Source: Sedimentitalea xiamensis
GTDB lineage: Bacteria; Pseudomonadota; Alphaproteobacteria; Rhodobacterales; Rhodobacteraceae
NCBI RefSeq assembly: GCF_030164465.1
Contig: NZ_JASNJE010000024.1
Coordinates: 1 to 64,000 of the forward strand
Reading direction: 5' to 3'
Length of the DNA: 64,000 nt
The number at the start of each line of letters is the position of its first letter. Positions within the stretch are counted from its first letter, which is position 1. A model generated the notes under the pieces. The model saw nothing but the letters and a program-made list of their open reading frames with translations, was not told the origin of the DNA and ran no database searches. Below are positions 15,766-23,647 of this stretch, in pieces. Position numbers and translations under genes: made by a program.

Positions 15766-15872
15766 CATCTTTGTCCCGCAGTGTGTGAATTCACCAGCGC
15801 CACAACCTCGCAGTCGAAGCGAACGGCAGAAACGGCGGGCTGCACCGCAGCAGAAAACCTCGGCTGGTTGCG

Positions 15873-16239
15873 TTAAGCGGCCGAGGTTGCAATGGGCGCT
15901 TCCTGCGCATCGAAGTCATTCGCGCCTGACGCAGCATCTGTGACTTTGGGCTCAAAGCGGGCCGCCCCCGCGCACGCCCAGCCAATCCTTGAACTCGGTT
16001 CTGCACTCCCCGCAGGCCGCTTCAAGCCTCTCCGTCAGAACAATCCCGTGACCTTGCGCAGCCGTCACCCGGTGCGCGGCAGACGGTCCGCCCCGCCACT
16101 TAACCCATCCGCAACCTTCCGGCATCGCGCGCCGCGTTAACCCGTCGCCGGGGGCCGGAACCGCACGCCGCGTATGCACACGGTATGCACGGGATATGCA
16201 CGCCCTGCACAGCCCGCGGATCCTTGCAGACAAGGGCAT
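15873..16239 (-). other. Possible decayed gene with a frameshift at a G5 run
   Basis: One minus-strand frame ends ...LTERLEAACGECRTEFKDWL GVRG and stops just after a run of five G residues (complement of 15963-15967). Removing one G would continue the frame as AARFEPKVTDAASG followed by ANDFDAQEAPIATSAA and a TAA at 15873. The tail has a plausible protein-like end. No family is recognised and no convincing start is visible, so this may be a pseudogene, a sequencing slip or chance. Confidence 0.25.
16173..16201. repeat. Three TATGCAC direct repeats with 11-bp period
   Basis: TATGCAC occurs at 16173, 16184 and 16195, exactly 11 bases apart, followed by a partial copy TGCAC at 16206. The spacing of one helical turn places all copies on the same face of DNA, as in operator or iteron arrays. 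The array lies in the gap between the FKBP gene's 3' end and the possible decayed gene. Confidence 0.6.
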
Positions 16240-16296
16240 TAACGCGGTTTCGCCGGAAAACCGCCGCCCCCGTTGCGCGCGCGCCGGACCATTGCG

Positions 16297-16728
16297 TCAG
16301 GATGCGACCGACACCAGTTCGATGTCGAACACCAGATCCTGCCCCGCCAGCGGGTGGTTGGCGTCCAGCGTCACCTCGGTCTCGCCGACCTCGACCACCG
16401 TGACCGGCATCACCTGCCCTTCGGAGGACTGCATCTGAAGCTGCAACCCGACTTCCAGCGGGATTTCCGCCGGGATGTTGTCGCGCGGCACGCCCTGGCG
16501 CATCTCCGGCCGGACCGGGCCATAGGCGTCCTTGCAGGGCACGTTCACCGTCTTCCTGTCGCCCACTTCCATGCCCGGCAGCGCCACGTCCAGCCCCGGA
16601 ATGATCTGGCCGGACCCGACTTCGAACTCCAGCGGTTCGCGCCCGCGGGAACTGTCGAAGGTGCTGCCGTCGAGCAGGGTCCCGGTATAGTGGATGCGAA
16701 CGGTGTCGCCGGTCTTGACCTGGGTCAT
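16297..16728 (-). CDS. FKBP-type peptidyl-prolyl cis-trans isomerase
   Basis: A 143-residue SlyD-type FKBP. The FKBP half is split by the insert-in-flap arrangement: VKTGDTVRIHYTGTLLDGST, FDSSRGREPLEFEVGSGQII and PGLDVALPGMEVGDRKTVNV, then the chaperone-like insert, and the return strand HPLAGQDLVFDIELVSV. It catalyses proline isomerisation in the cytoplasm and probably has chaperone activity. The histidine-rich metal-binding tail of E. coli SlyD is absent. It stands alone on the minus strand. The next gene is divergent, across a gap that includes a dispersed repeat. Confidence 0.92.
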   Translation of the reverse strand: MTQVKTGDTVRIHYTGTLLDGSTFDSSRGREPLEFEVGSGQIIPGLDVALPGMEVGDRKTVNVPCKDAYGPVRPEMRQGVPRDNIPAEIPLEVGLQLQMQSSEGQVMPVTVVEVGETEVTLDANHPLAGQDLVFDIELVSVAS

Positions 16729-16836
16729 GATGTCCCTCCCTCGGGCTCGGTGTCGGATTTGACCAGCCCCTCGGGCCGGCAGAAACGCCCAACCTAACCG
16801 CTCTGCCCCACATGTAAACCCGCTCCTCCCCAGTTC

Positions 16837-16895
16837 TTCATCTTTGTCGAAATACTCCGGGGGAGTCGCCGACAGGCGACGGGGGCAGCGCCCCC
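16837..16895 (+). repeat. Rhodobacteraceae-type dispersed repeat, copy 1
   Basis: The segment runs TTCATCTTTGTCGAAATACT then CCGGGGGAGTCGCCGACAGG and CGACGGGGGCAGCGCCCCC. It pairs closely, in inverted orientation, with the sequence at 23574-23634, and contains a GTCGCC/GGCGAC and a GGGGGC/GCCCCC hairpin. It lies in the 16729-16967 intergenic gap upstream of the dehalogenase gene, where nothing else was seen. Confidence 0.75.
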
Positions 16896-16967
16896 ACCCC
16901 CGAGCGAACCCGGCACTTTCAACCCCGCCGCGCCTGTGCCACTCTGCACCGAAATCCGGAGCCCGCG

Positions 16968-17654
16968 ATGCCCATCACCACCTGTATCTTCGATGCCTAC
17001 GGCACCCTGTTCGACGTATCCGCCGCCGCCCGGCAGGCCGCGTCCGATCCGGCGTTTCCCGCCCTCGCGGACCGCTGGCAGGACGTGGCCTCCCACTGGC
17101 GGCTGAAACAGCTGCAATATACCTGGCTGCGGGCCGTGGCCGGCGCCCATGCGGATTTCTGGGAGGTCACGCAGAACGGTCTGGACTGGGCGCTCGACGC
17201 CAACGGGCTTAATGGCGACGCGGCGCTGCGCCAGCGCCTGCTGGATCTCTACTGGGAACTGTCCGCCTATCCCGAAGTGCCCGCCATGCTGGCCGCGCTC
17301 AGGGCCGCGGGCCAGCGGACCGCCATCCTGTCCAACGGCTCGCCCGCGATGCTGGACGGCGCGGTGCGGTCGGCCGGGATCGGGCCGCTGCTGGATGACA
17401 TCCTGTCGGTGGAAAGCGTCGGCGTCTTCAAACCGGCCGCCGCCGTCTACGATCTGGTCGGGCAGCGGTTCGGATGCGCGCGCGACGCGGTTCTGTTCGT
17501 GTCGTCCAACGGCTGGGACGCGGGCTGCGCCACCGGCTACGGGTTCCGCACCGCCTGGGTCAACAGGGCCGGAGAGCCCCCGGACCGCCTGCCCTGGACC
17601 CCCGCCCATACAGTGCCGGACCTGACCGCGATTCCCGACCTGGTGCGCGGCTGA
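16968..17654 (+). CDS. Haloacid dehalogenase, type II ((S)-2-haloacid dehalogenase)
   Basis: A 228-residue HAD-superfamily hydrolase of the 2-haloacid dehalogenase type, which converts (S)-2-haloalkanoates to (R)-2-hydroxyacids. The nucleophile is Asp9 in CIFDAYGTLFD. Ser122-Asn123 (LSNGSPAML), Lys155 (VFKPAAAVYDL) and the SSNGWDAGCA block (179-188) are all in the positions typical of L-DEX enzymes. No transit signals. It starts a plus-strand catabolic run: its stop overlaps the next ATG (TGATG at 17652-17656). A natural substrate cannot be inferred. Confidence 0.88.
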   Translation: MPITTCIFDAYGTLFDVSAAARQAASDPAFPALADRWQDVASHWRLKQLQYTWLRAVAGAHADFWEVTQNGLDWALDANGLNGDAALRQRLLDLYWELSAYPEVPAMLAALRAAGQRTAILSNGSPAMLDGAVRSAGIGPLLDDILSVESVGVFKPAAAVYDLVGQRFGCARDAVLFVSSNGWDAGCATGYGFRTAWVNRAGEPPDRLPWTPAHTVPDLTAIPDLVRG

Positions 17655-18484
17655 TGGCGCGGTTCCGGACCTCCGACGGGCTCGGCCTGCACTTTGAGGA
17701 CAGGGGCGCGGGGCAACCGCTCCTGTGCCTGCCCGGCCTGACGCGCAACACCCGCGACTTCGATTTCCTAGCGCCGCACATGGCCTCCCGCCGCATGATC
17801 GCGATGGACTATCGCGGGCGCGGGCAATCGGATTTCGCGGAGGATTTCCACAGCTACAACGTGATGCGCGAGGCGCAGGACGTGGTCGGCCTGCTCGACC
17901 ACCTGGACCTCGGCGCGGTCACGATCCTCGGCACCTCGCGCGGCGGGCTGATCGCTATGGCGCTGGCGGCGGCGCATCCGGACCGGGTGTCGGGGGTGAT
18001 CCTGAACGATGTCGGCCCGGTGGTGGCCGCCGACGGGATCGCGCGGATCATGGAGTATGTCGGCCGCCCGCCCGCAGCCCGGTCTCTCGATGCGGCAGCG
18101 GAATCGATGCTGGCCGCGCTGGGACCGCAGTTCCCCGGCGTGCCCGCGGACAGGTGGCGCGCGCTGGCGGCGGCCCAGTTCGCGGACACCGGCGAGGGGC
18201 TGGCCCTGCGCTATGACCCGCGCCTGCGCGACGCGCTCCTGGCGCAGGCAGAAGCCGGTCCTGTCCCCGACCTCTGGCCGCTGTTTGCCGCGCTCGCCGG
18301 GCGACCTTTGGGCGTGCTCCGCGGCGCCAGTTCCGATATCCTGTCGCAGGACACGCTGGCGCGGATGCAGGACCACAACCCGGCCCTGATCGCTGTCACA
18401 GTGCCGGATCGCGGCCATGTGCCGTTTCTGGACGAACCCGAAAGCCTCGCCCTCATTCACCGCATCCTGAAGGACACCGCATGA
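17654..18484 (+). CDS. Alpha/beta hydrolase
   Basis: A 276-residue alpha/beta hydrolase with the nucleophile elbow GTSRGG (Ser95), an oxyanion-region PGLTRNTRDF and MDYRGRGQSD (51-60) typical of esterase/lactonase-like members. A catalytic histidine is likely in PDRGHVPFLDEP near the C-terminus. The start codon overlaps the stop of the dehalogenase gene, and its own stop overlaps the next start (ATGA at 18481), so the three are translationally coupled. The substrate is unknown; hydrolysis of an ester or lactone intermediate of the same pathway is a reasonable inference. Confidence 0.85.
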   Translation: MARFRTSDGLGLHFEDRGAGQPLLCLPGLTRNTRDFDFLAPHMASRRMIAMDYRGRGQSDFAEDFHSYNVMREAQDVVGLLDHLDLGAVTILGTSRGGLIAMALAAAHPDRVSGVILNDVGPVVAADGIARIMEYVGRPPAARSLDAAAESMLAALGPQFPGVPADRWRALAAAQFADTGEGLALRYDPRLRDALLAQAEAGPVPDLWPLFAALAGRPLGVLRGASSDILSQDTLARMQDHNPALIAVTVPDRGHVPFLDEPESLALIHRILKDTA

Positions 18485-19458
18485 GCGACATCGCCATGAT
18501 CGAAGCCGCCGCCGCGCGGCTGACGGGCCGTGCCCGCCGCACGCCGCTGCTGAGTTCGCCGTTCCTGGACGAGATCGCGGGGCGGCGGGTGCTGGTCAAG
18601 GCGGAATGCCTGCAACACACCGGCAGCTTCAAGTTCCGGGGCGGCTGGTCCGCGGTATCGGCGCTGCCGCCCGAAGCCCGCGCGCGCGGCGTCATCGCCT
18701 ATTCCAGCGGCAATCATGCGCAGGGCGTGGCGCTGGCGGCGCGCGAACACGGCGCGCCGGCGGTCATCGTCATGCCCTCGGACGCACCGGCGGTGAAGAT
18801 CGGCAACACCCGCGCGCTCGGGGCCGAGGTGGTGCTCTACGACCGCGCCACCGAAGACCGCGACGCCATCGGCGACCGGCTGGCCGCCGAACGCGGTCTC
18901 ACCCTGATCCGGCCCTTCGACGAACCGCTGGTGATCGCGGGACAAGGCACGACCGGGCTTGAGATCGCCGAACAGGCGGCCGAGGCCGGCGTTGACGAGG
19001 CCCATGTCCTGGTCTGTTGCGGCGGCGGCGGGCTGGCGTCTGGCATCGCGCTGGCGCTCGAATCCCGCGCCCCCGGCCTGAGGGTGCGGACGGTGGAACC
19101 CGAAGGCTTCGACGACGTGGCGCGATCGCTCGCCGCAGGCGCGATCCGGCGCAACAACCGGACATCGGGCAACCTCTGCGACGCGATCCTGACGCCGCAG
19201 CCGGGCGACATCACCTTCCCCATTCTCCGCCGGCTCTGCGGTCCCGGCCTCGCCGTGACCGAGAACGAGGCGCTCCGGGCGATGGCGCTCGCCTTCGCGC
19301 ACCTCAAGGTGGTGCTGGAACCCGGCGGCGCGGTGTCGCTGGCAGCCGCGCTCTTCCAGCCCGATCGGATTGCAGACCCGGCGGTGATCGCGGTGGCGAC
19401 CGGCGGCAATGTCGATGCCCCGGTCTTCCGCGACGCGCTGCGCCGGTTCGCCCCCTGA
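18481..19458 (+). CDS. Threonine/serine dehydratase-like PLP enzyme
   Basis: A 325-residue fold-type II pyridoxal-phosphate enzyme. Lys51 in HTGSFKFRGGWSA is the Schiff-base lysine. YSSGNHAQGVALAA (about 75-88) binds the substrate carboxylate and the CGGGGLASGIAL loop (180-191) binds the cofactor phosphate. Without the C-terminal ACT domain it resembles catabolic threonine dehydratases, serine racemases or hydroxyaspartate dehydratases, which cannot be separated by eye. Its place in a catabolic operon favours a role on a hydroxy-amino acid. Confidence 0.85.
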   Translation: MSDIAMIEAAAARLTGRARRTPLLSSPFLDEIAGRRVLVKAECLQHTGSFKFRGGWSAVSALPPEARARGVIAYSSGNHAQGVALAAREHGAPAVIVMPSDAPAVKIGNTRALGAEVVLYDRATEDRDAIGDRLAAERGLTLIRPFDEPLVIAGQGTTGLEIAEQAAEAGVDEAHVLVCCGGGGLASGIALALESRAPGLRVRTVEPEGFDDVARSLAAGAIRRNNRTSGNLCDAILTPQPGDITFPILRRLCGPGLAVTENEALRAMALAFAHLKVVLEPGGAVSLAAALFQPDRIADPAVIAVATGGNVDAPVFRDALRRFAP

Positions 19459-19492
19459 CCGGCAACCGGAGCTTTGCCTTTCTCCCGCGCAG

Positions 19493-19503
19493 GCGCTAGG
19501 CTC
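19493..19503 (+). promoter_or_regulatory. Candidate -10 region upstream of the pcaD-like gene
   Basis: GCGCTAGGCTC ends about 27 bases before the ATG at 19531, with TTTGCC some 14-16 bases upstream as a possible -35. A matching TGCTAGGCTC occurs at 9584-9593 before the DUF2189 gene. The recurrence suggests a local housekeeping promoter element, but the assignment is inference. Confidence 0.35.
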
Positions 19504-19530
19504 CGCCGAAACAGCGACAGGATCCCCTTC

Positions 19531-20319
19531 ATGCACATCGCCGAACTGGACGACGTAAGGCTGCACTACCGGATCGACGGCGACCCGGACGGAGCGCCGG
19601 TGGTGTTCTCGAACTCGCTCGGCACCGACCTCCGGCTCTGGGACGCGGTCCTGCCCTTGCTGCCCGAGGGGCTGAAATTCATCCGCTACGACAAGCGCGG
19701 GCACGGCCTGTCCTCGGCCCCGCCCGCGCCCTACACGATGGGCGCGCTGGTGCGCGACGCGGAACGGCTGCTGGATCACCTCGGCGTGCGCGACTGCGTA
19801 TTCGTCGGCCTGTCCATCGGCGGCATGATCGCGCAGGGGCTTGCGGTCAAGCGGCTGGATCTGGTCCGGGCGCTGGTGCTGTCCAACACGGCCGCCAAGA
19901 TCGGCACCCCGGCCATGTGGGAAGAGCGGATCGCGGCCATTCACGCGGACGGCATCGAAAGCCTTGCCGACGCGGTGATGGAGCGTTGGTTCAGCGCTGC
20001 CTTCCGCAAGACGCCGGAACTCGAACTCTGGCGCAACATGCTGGTGCGCCAGCCCGCCGCCGGCTACGCAGGCTGTTCCGCCGCGATTTCCGGCACCGAT
20101 TTCTTCACCCCGACCAGCGGGTTGCGCCTGCCGACGCTGGGGATCGCCGGCGATCAGGACGGATCGACGCCGCCCGACCTGGTGCGCGAAACCGTGGAGC
20201 TGATCCCCGGCTCGCAGTTTCACCTGATCCGTGGGGCCGGTCATCTGCCCTGCGTCGAGAACCCCGAGGACTACGCGCGGGCGCTGACCCGATTCCTGAC
20301 CGAAACCGGCCATGTCTGA
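19531..20319 (+). CDS. pcaD: 3-oxoadipate enol-lactonase-like alpha/beta hydrolase
   Basis: A 262-residue alpha/beta hydrolase with the pattern of PcaD: SNSLGTDLRLWD, YDKRGHGLSSAP, nucleophile Ser95 in VGLSIGGMIAQGLA, and the histidine loop GAGHLPCVENPEDY. PcaD hydrolyses 3-oxoadipate enol-lactone in the protocatechuate branch of the beta-ketoadipate pathway. The pcaB-like gene two positions downstream supports this reading, although pcaG, pcaH and pcaC are not nearby. The ATG at 19531 has AGGA eight bases upstream. Confidence 0.75.
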   Translation: MHIAELDDVRLHYRIDGDPDGAPVVFSNSLGTDLRLWDAVLPLLPEGLKFIRYDKRGHGLSSAPPAPYTMGALVRDAERLLDHLGVRDCVFVGLSIGGMIAQGLAVKRLDLVRALVLSNTAAKIGTPAMWEERIAAIHADGIESLADAVMERWFSAAFRKTPELELWRNMLVRQPAAGYAGCSAAISGTDFFTPTSGLRLPTLGIAGDQDGSTPPDLVRETVELIPGSQFHLIRGAGHLPCVENPEDYARALTRFLTETGHV

Positions 20320-20339
20320 CCGTATGACCCGAGGGCACA

Positions 20340-21053
20340 ATGGCTAGGTTTCTTCTCGTTCACGGCTCCTGTCACGGCGCCTGGTGCTGGCGGGACCTGA
20401 TCCCGCAGCTGGAATCGCTCGGCCATGCGGCCATCGCCATCGATCAGCCGGGCAGCGGCGACGACCCGACGCCTTATGCCGACGTCACCCTGGGCGCCTG
20501 CCGCGACGCGGTTCTCGCCACCAGTGCGCCGGACACCATCGTCGTCGGCCATTCCTGGGGCGGCTACCCGATCAGCGCGGCGGCGGAACGGGACCCGGAC
20601 GCGATGCGCGCGCTGGTCTTTCTCTGCGCCTATGTGCCGGAACCGGGCCTGTCGATGGTTGACATGCGCAAGCGGGGACCGCGCCAGACCATCGCCGATG
20701 CCGTGGTCCGCGCGCCCGACGGGCTGACCTACACGATCCTGCCCGACCGGGTGCCCGACCTCTTCTACCACGATTGTCCGGCGGAAACCGTCGACTACGC
20801 GCTGGCGCGTCTCGGCCCTCAGCCGATCCTGCCGCAAACGACTCCGCTGGATCTCACCGAGCGGTTCCATTCGGTGCCGAAATTCTACATCCGGGGCGAC
20901 GAAGACCGCACCATTCCGCCGGAATACCAGATCGCCATGACCCGGAACTGGCCTTCCGAAGGGGTTTTCGCCATGCCAACATCGCATTCTCCGTTCTTTG
21001 CCGATCCGGCCGGGCTGGCCGCCCGGCTCGACCGGATCGCCGGGGCGATCTGA
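20340..21053 (+). CDS. Alpha/beta hydrolase of the methylesterase (MES/HNL-like) type
   Basis: A 237-residue protein with an N-terminal HGSCHGAWCWRDLIPQLESL oxyanion region and nucleophile Ser72 in VVGHSWGGYP. The catalytic aspartate is probably in GDEDRTIPPE, and the histidine in PTSHSPFFADP. This resembles the plant methylesterase/hydroxynitrile lyase-like subgroup, which is widespread in bacteria. The substrate is unknown. It stands between pcaD-like and pcaB-like genes and its last codon overlaps the pcaB-like ATG, suggesting a role in the same aromatic or ester degradation route. Confidence 0.82.
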   Translation: MARFLLVHGSCHGAWCWRDLIPQLESLGHAAIAIDQPGSGDDPTPYADVTLGACRDAVLATSAPDTIVVGHSWGGYPISAAAERDPDAMRALVFLCAYVPEPGLSMVDMRKRGPRQTIADAVVRAPDGLTYTILPDRVPDLFYHDCPAETVDYALARLGPQPILPQTTPLDLTERFHSVPKFYIRGDEDRTIPPEYQIAMTRNWPSEGVFAMPTSHSPFFADPAGLAARLDRIAGAI

Positions 21054-22396
21054 TGGCCGCCTCGGTGTTTGACAGCACTCTCTACGCCCGGCTTTTCCCG
21101 TTGGGGGAGGTCGGCCGGTTGTTTTCGGACAGCGCCGAAATCCGCGCCATGCTGCTGGTCGAAGGCGCGCTGGCCAGGGCGCAGGGCGCCCGTGGCATCA
21201 TTCCCGCCGACAGCGCCGAGGCGATTGCCCGCGCCGCGATGGAAGTGCAGATCGATCCGGCGAAGCTGGCGGCGCCGACCGGCGAAAACGGCGTCTGCGT
21301 GCCGGGTCTGGCCGCCGCTTTCCGACACGAGATGCAGGCCCCGGATCACGCGCAATACGTGCATTGGGGGGTTACGTCGCAGGACATCATCGACACCGCG
21401 CAGATGTTGCGGTTGCGTCAGGCGCTGGCGCTGATCGAAACGGATCTGCGGGCGGTCCTGACCGGTCTTGCGCGGCTGGCCCGCACCCATGCCGAGACGC
21501 CGATGGCCGCGCGCACCTATGGGCAGCACGCCACGCCGACCAGCTTCGGCGCGGTGGTGGCCAGCTGGGGCGACCCGCTGCTGGACCTGCTGCGGGAACT
21601 GCCGGCCCTGCGCGAGACCAGCCTGCTGGTGTCGCTGGCCGGGGCCGCGGGCACCGCCTCCGAACTCGGCCCCGACCCGGCGGGACTGCGCGCCGATCTC
21701 GCCGCTGCCTTGAACCTCGGGGATCCGCGCCGTTCCTGGCACACGGACCGCACCCCGGTCCTGCGCATCGCCGACTGGTGCACGCGGCTGACGCTGGCGT
21801 TGGGCAAACTGGGCGAAGACGTCGCCGCGCTGACCCAGACCGGCATTTCCGAGATCACGCTGGGCGGTGCCGGCGCGTCCTCGACCATGCCGCAGAAGCA
21901 GAACCCGGTGGTGCCGTCGCTGCTCGTGGCCCTGGCGCGCGCCACGGCGGGCCAGATGGCGGTTCTCAACGGCGCGGCGCTGCACCGGTATCAACGCGAC
22001 GGCGCGGCCTGGTTCACCGAATGGATGTGCCTGCCCCAGATCGTTCTGGGGGCGGCCAGCGCGGCGCAGGCCGCCGGGCCGCTGAGCGCGGGACTCGCGC
22101 CGGACACGGGCCGGATGGCCGCGGCGCTGACCGGAGAGCTTGGCATGATCCATGCCGAAGCGCTCAGTTTCGCGCTGGCCGCGCAACGGCCGCGCCCCGA
22201 GGCGCAGGCCCTGGTCAAGGCGCTCTGCCGCGAGGCGCGGGACAGCCGGATGCCGCTGGCCGACCTGGTGCGCCGCGATCATCCGGACATCGACGCTGCG
22301 GCGCTGTTTTCCCCGGCCCGGCAGATGGGCGAAGCGCCGGCCGAGGCGCGCCGCTTTGCCGACAGCGCCACGGCGATCCTTGCCGGCGGCACCTGA
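21053..22396 (+). CDS. pcaB: 3-carboxy-cis,cis-muconate cycloisomerase-like lyase
   Basis: A 447-residue fumarase/aspartase superfamily enzyme. The family signature is GGAGASSTMPQKQNPV at 271-286 and HWGVTSQDIIDTAQ (104-117) is the second conserved region. The PcaB subgroup cyclises 3-carboxymuconate to 4-carboxymuconolactone after protocatechuate ring cleavage. The MPQKQNP form and the proximity to pcaD support this over adenylosuccinate lyase. The start overlaps the previous gene by one base (TGATG). If the ring-cleaving dioxygenase genes are missing from the genome, another dicarboxylate would be the substrate. Confidence 0.75.
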   Translation: MAASVFDSTLYARLFPLGEVGRLFSDSAEIRAMLLVEGALARAQGARGIIPADSAEAIARAAMEVQIDPAKLAAPTGENGVCVPGLAAAFRHEMQAPDHAQYVHWGVTSQDIIDTAQMLRLRQALALIETDLRAVLTGLARLARTHAETPMAARTYGQHATPTSFGAVVASWGDPLLDLLRELPALRETSLLVSLAGAAGTASELGPDPAGLRADLAAALNLGDPRRSWHTDRTPVLRIADWCTRLTLALGKLGEDVAALTQTGISEITLGGAGASSTMPQKQNPVVPSLLVALARATAGQMAVLNGAALHRYQRDGAAWFTEWMCLPQIVLGAASAAQAAGPLSAGLAPDTGRMAAALTGELGMIHAEALSFALAAQRPRPEAQALVKALCREARDSRMPLADLVRRDHPDIDAAALFSPARQMGEAPAEARRFADSATAILAGGT

Positions 22397-22480
22397 TCCC
22401 GACCTCCGGCTGCCGGTTTCCGCCTTGCGATGCGCGGCCGCCCGGTCCACCCTGTGCGCGACAGACAACGGGAGACTTCC

Positions 22481-23572
22481 ATGCAGACCATCAAAGCCGC
22501 CGTTTGCCGCGAGTTCGGCAAGCCGCTCGTGATCGAGGAGATTCAACTGGCCGCACCCGGAACCGGCGAAGTCGAAGTCAGCCTCGACGCCGTCGCGATC
22601 TGCCATTCCGACATATCCTATGCCGAAGGCGCATGGGGCGGGCATCTGCCCGCCGTCTATGGCCATGAGGCCGCCGGTGTCGTGACCGGCATCGGTGCGG
22701 GAGTCGCCGGGTTCGACATCGGCGACAGCGTGATCGTCACCCTGATCCGCGCCTGCGGCACCTGCCCGAACTGCGCCAGCGGCAAGCCGACGATCTGCGA
22801 GACCCCCAGCGACGGGGTGCAGGGGTCGATCAGGACGGCGGACGGGGGGCCGCTGCTTCAGGCCATGGCCTGCGGAGCCTTCGCCGAAAAGGTCGTGGTG
22901 GACCACAGCCAGATCGTGAAGATCCCCGCCGACATGCCCAAGGACTCCGCCTGCCTGCTGTCCTGTGGCGTCATCACCGGCGTCGGCGCCGCCGTCAATG
23001 CCGCCGGGCTGCGCGCCGGACAGGACGTGGTGGTGATCGGTGCCGGCGGCGTCGGGCTGAACGCCATTCAGGGCGCCCGCATCGCCGGCGCGCGGCGCAT
23101 CGTGGCCGTCGACATGACCGAGGAGAAACTGGCGATCGCCAGGGAATTCGGCGCGACCGATGGGGTTCTGGCCACCGCCCCGAAACCGTGGCGCGCGGCG
23201 CAGAAGGCCTTTGGCGGGCGCGGGGCGGATGCGGTCCTGGTCACGGTCGGGGCCGCGGGCGCCTATAACGACGCGCCGCGCTATCTCGGCTGGGGCGGCA
23301 AGGCGATCATGATCGGCATGCCACACGCGGACGCCAACGCCGAGTACAACCCGATGGGCATGTCCTATCAGGGCCAAGGCCTGATCGGGTCCAAGATGGG
23401 GGACACGGTGATCCAGCGGGACATTCCGTGGATGGTGGACCTTTACCGGCAAGGGCGGCTGAAGCTCGACGAACTGATCTCGGGCCGCTGGACGCTCGAC
23501 CAGATCAACGAGGCCATCGCCGACACGAAGTCGGGAAGCGCCAAGCGCAATGTCATCCTGTTTCACCGGTAG
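22481..23572 (+). CDS. Zinc-dependent alcohol dehydrogenase
   Basis: A 363-residue medium-chain dehydrogenase. Catalytic zinc ligands are Cys41 (AICHSD) and His61-Glu62 (YGHEAAG). The structural zinc is held by the C-x2-C-x2-C-x7-C set at 92, 95, 98 and 106 (RACGTCPNCASGKPTIC). The NAD-binding GAGGVGLNAIQGARIAGARR lies near 188-207. The sequence is close to class III-like or aryl/alkyl alcohol dehydrogenases that act with NAD. The ATG at 22481 is preceded by GGGAG. The gene ends in a dispersed repeat. Confidence 0.9.
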   Translation: MQTIKAAVCREFGKPLVIEEIQLAAPGTGEVEVSLDAVAICHSDISYAEGAWGGHLPAVYGHEAAGVVTGIGAGVAGFDIGDSVIVTLIRACGTCPNCASGKPTICETPSDGVQGSIRTADGGPLLQAMACGAFAEKVVVDHSQIVKIPADMPKDSACLLSCGVITGVGAAVNAAGLRAGQDVVVIGAGGVGLNAIQGARIAGARRIVAVDMTEEKLAIAREFGATDGVLATAPKPWRAAQKAFGGRGADAVLVTVGAAGAYNDAPRYLGWGGKAIMIGMPHADANAEYNPMGMSYQGQGLIGSKMGDTVIQRDIPWMVDLYRQGRLKLDELISGRWTLDQINEAIADTKSGSAKRNVILFHR

Positions 23573-23573
23573 C

Positions 23574-23634
23574 AGGGGCTTTGCCCCCGCCGCCTGCCGG
23601 CGGCTCCCCCAGAGTATTTCCGCAAAGATGAAGG
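23574..23634 (-). repeat. Rhodobacteraceae-type dispersed repeat, copy 2
   Basis: Read on the minus strand: TTCATCTTTGCGGAAATACT, then CTGGGGGAGCCGCCGGCAGG and CGGCGGGGGCAAAGCCCC. This is the inverted counterpart of 16837-16895. The GGGGC/GCCCC and GCCGCCGGCAGGCGGC hairpins suggest a REP-like folded RNA, here placed directly after the alcohol dehydrogenase stop codon where it could also act as a terminator or mRNA stabiliser. Confidence 0.75.
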
Positions 23635-23647
23635 AGCGCGGGGCGGA

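Noticed and set aside
16173-16201. CRISPR-like array
   Set aside because: The repeats are only 7 bases at an 11-base period with no spacers of suitable length and no cas genes.
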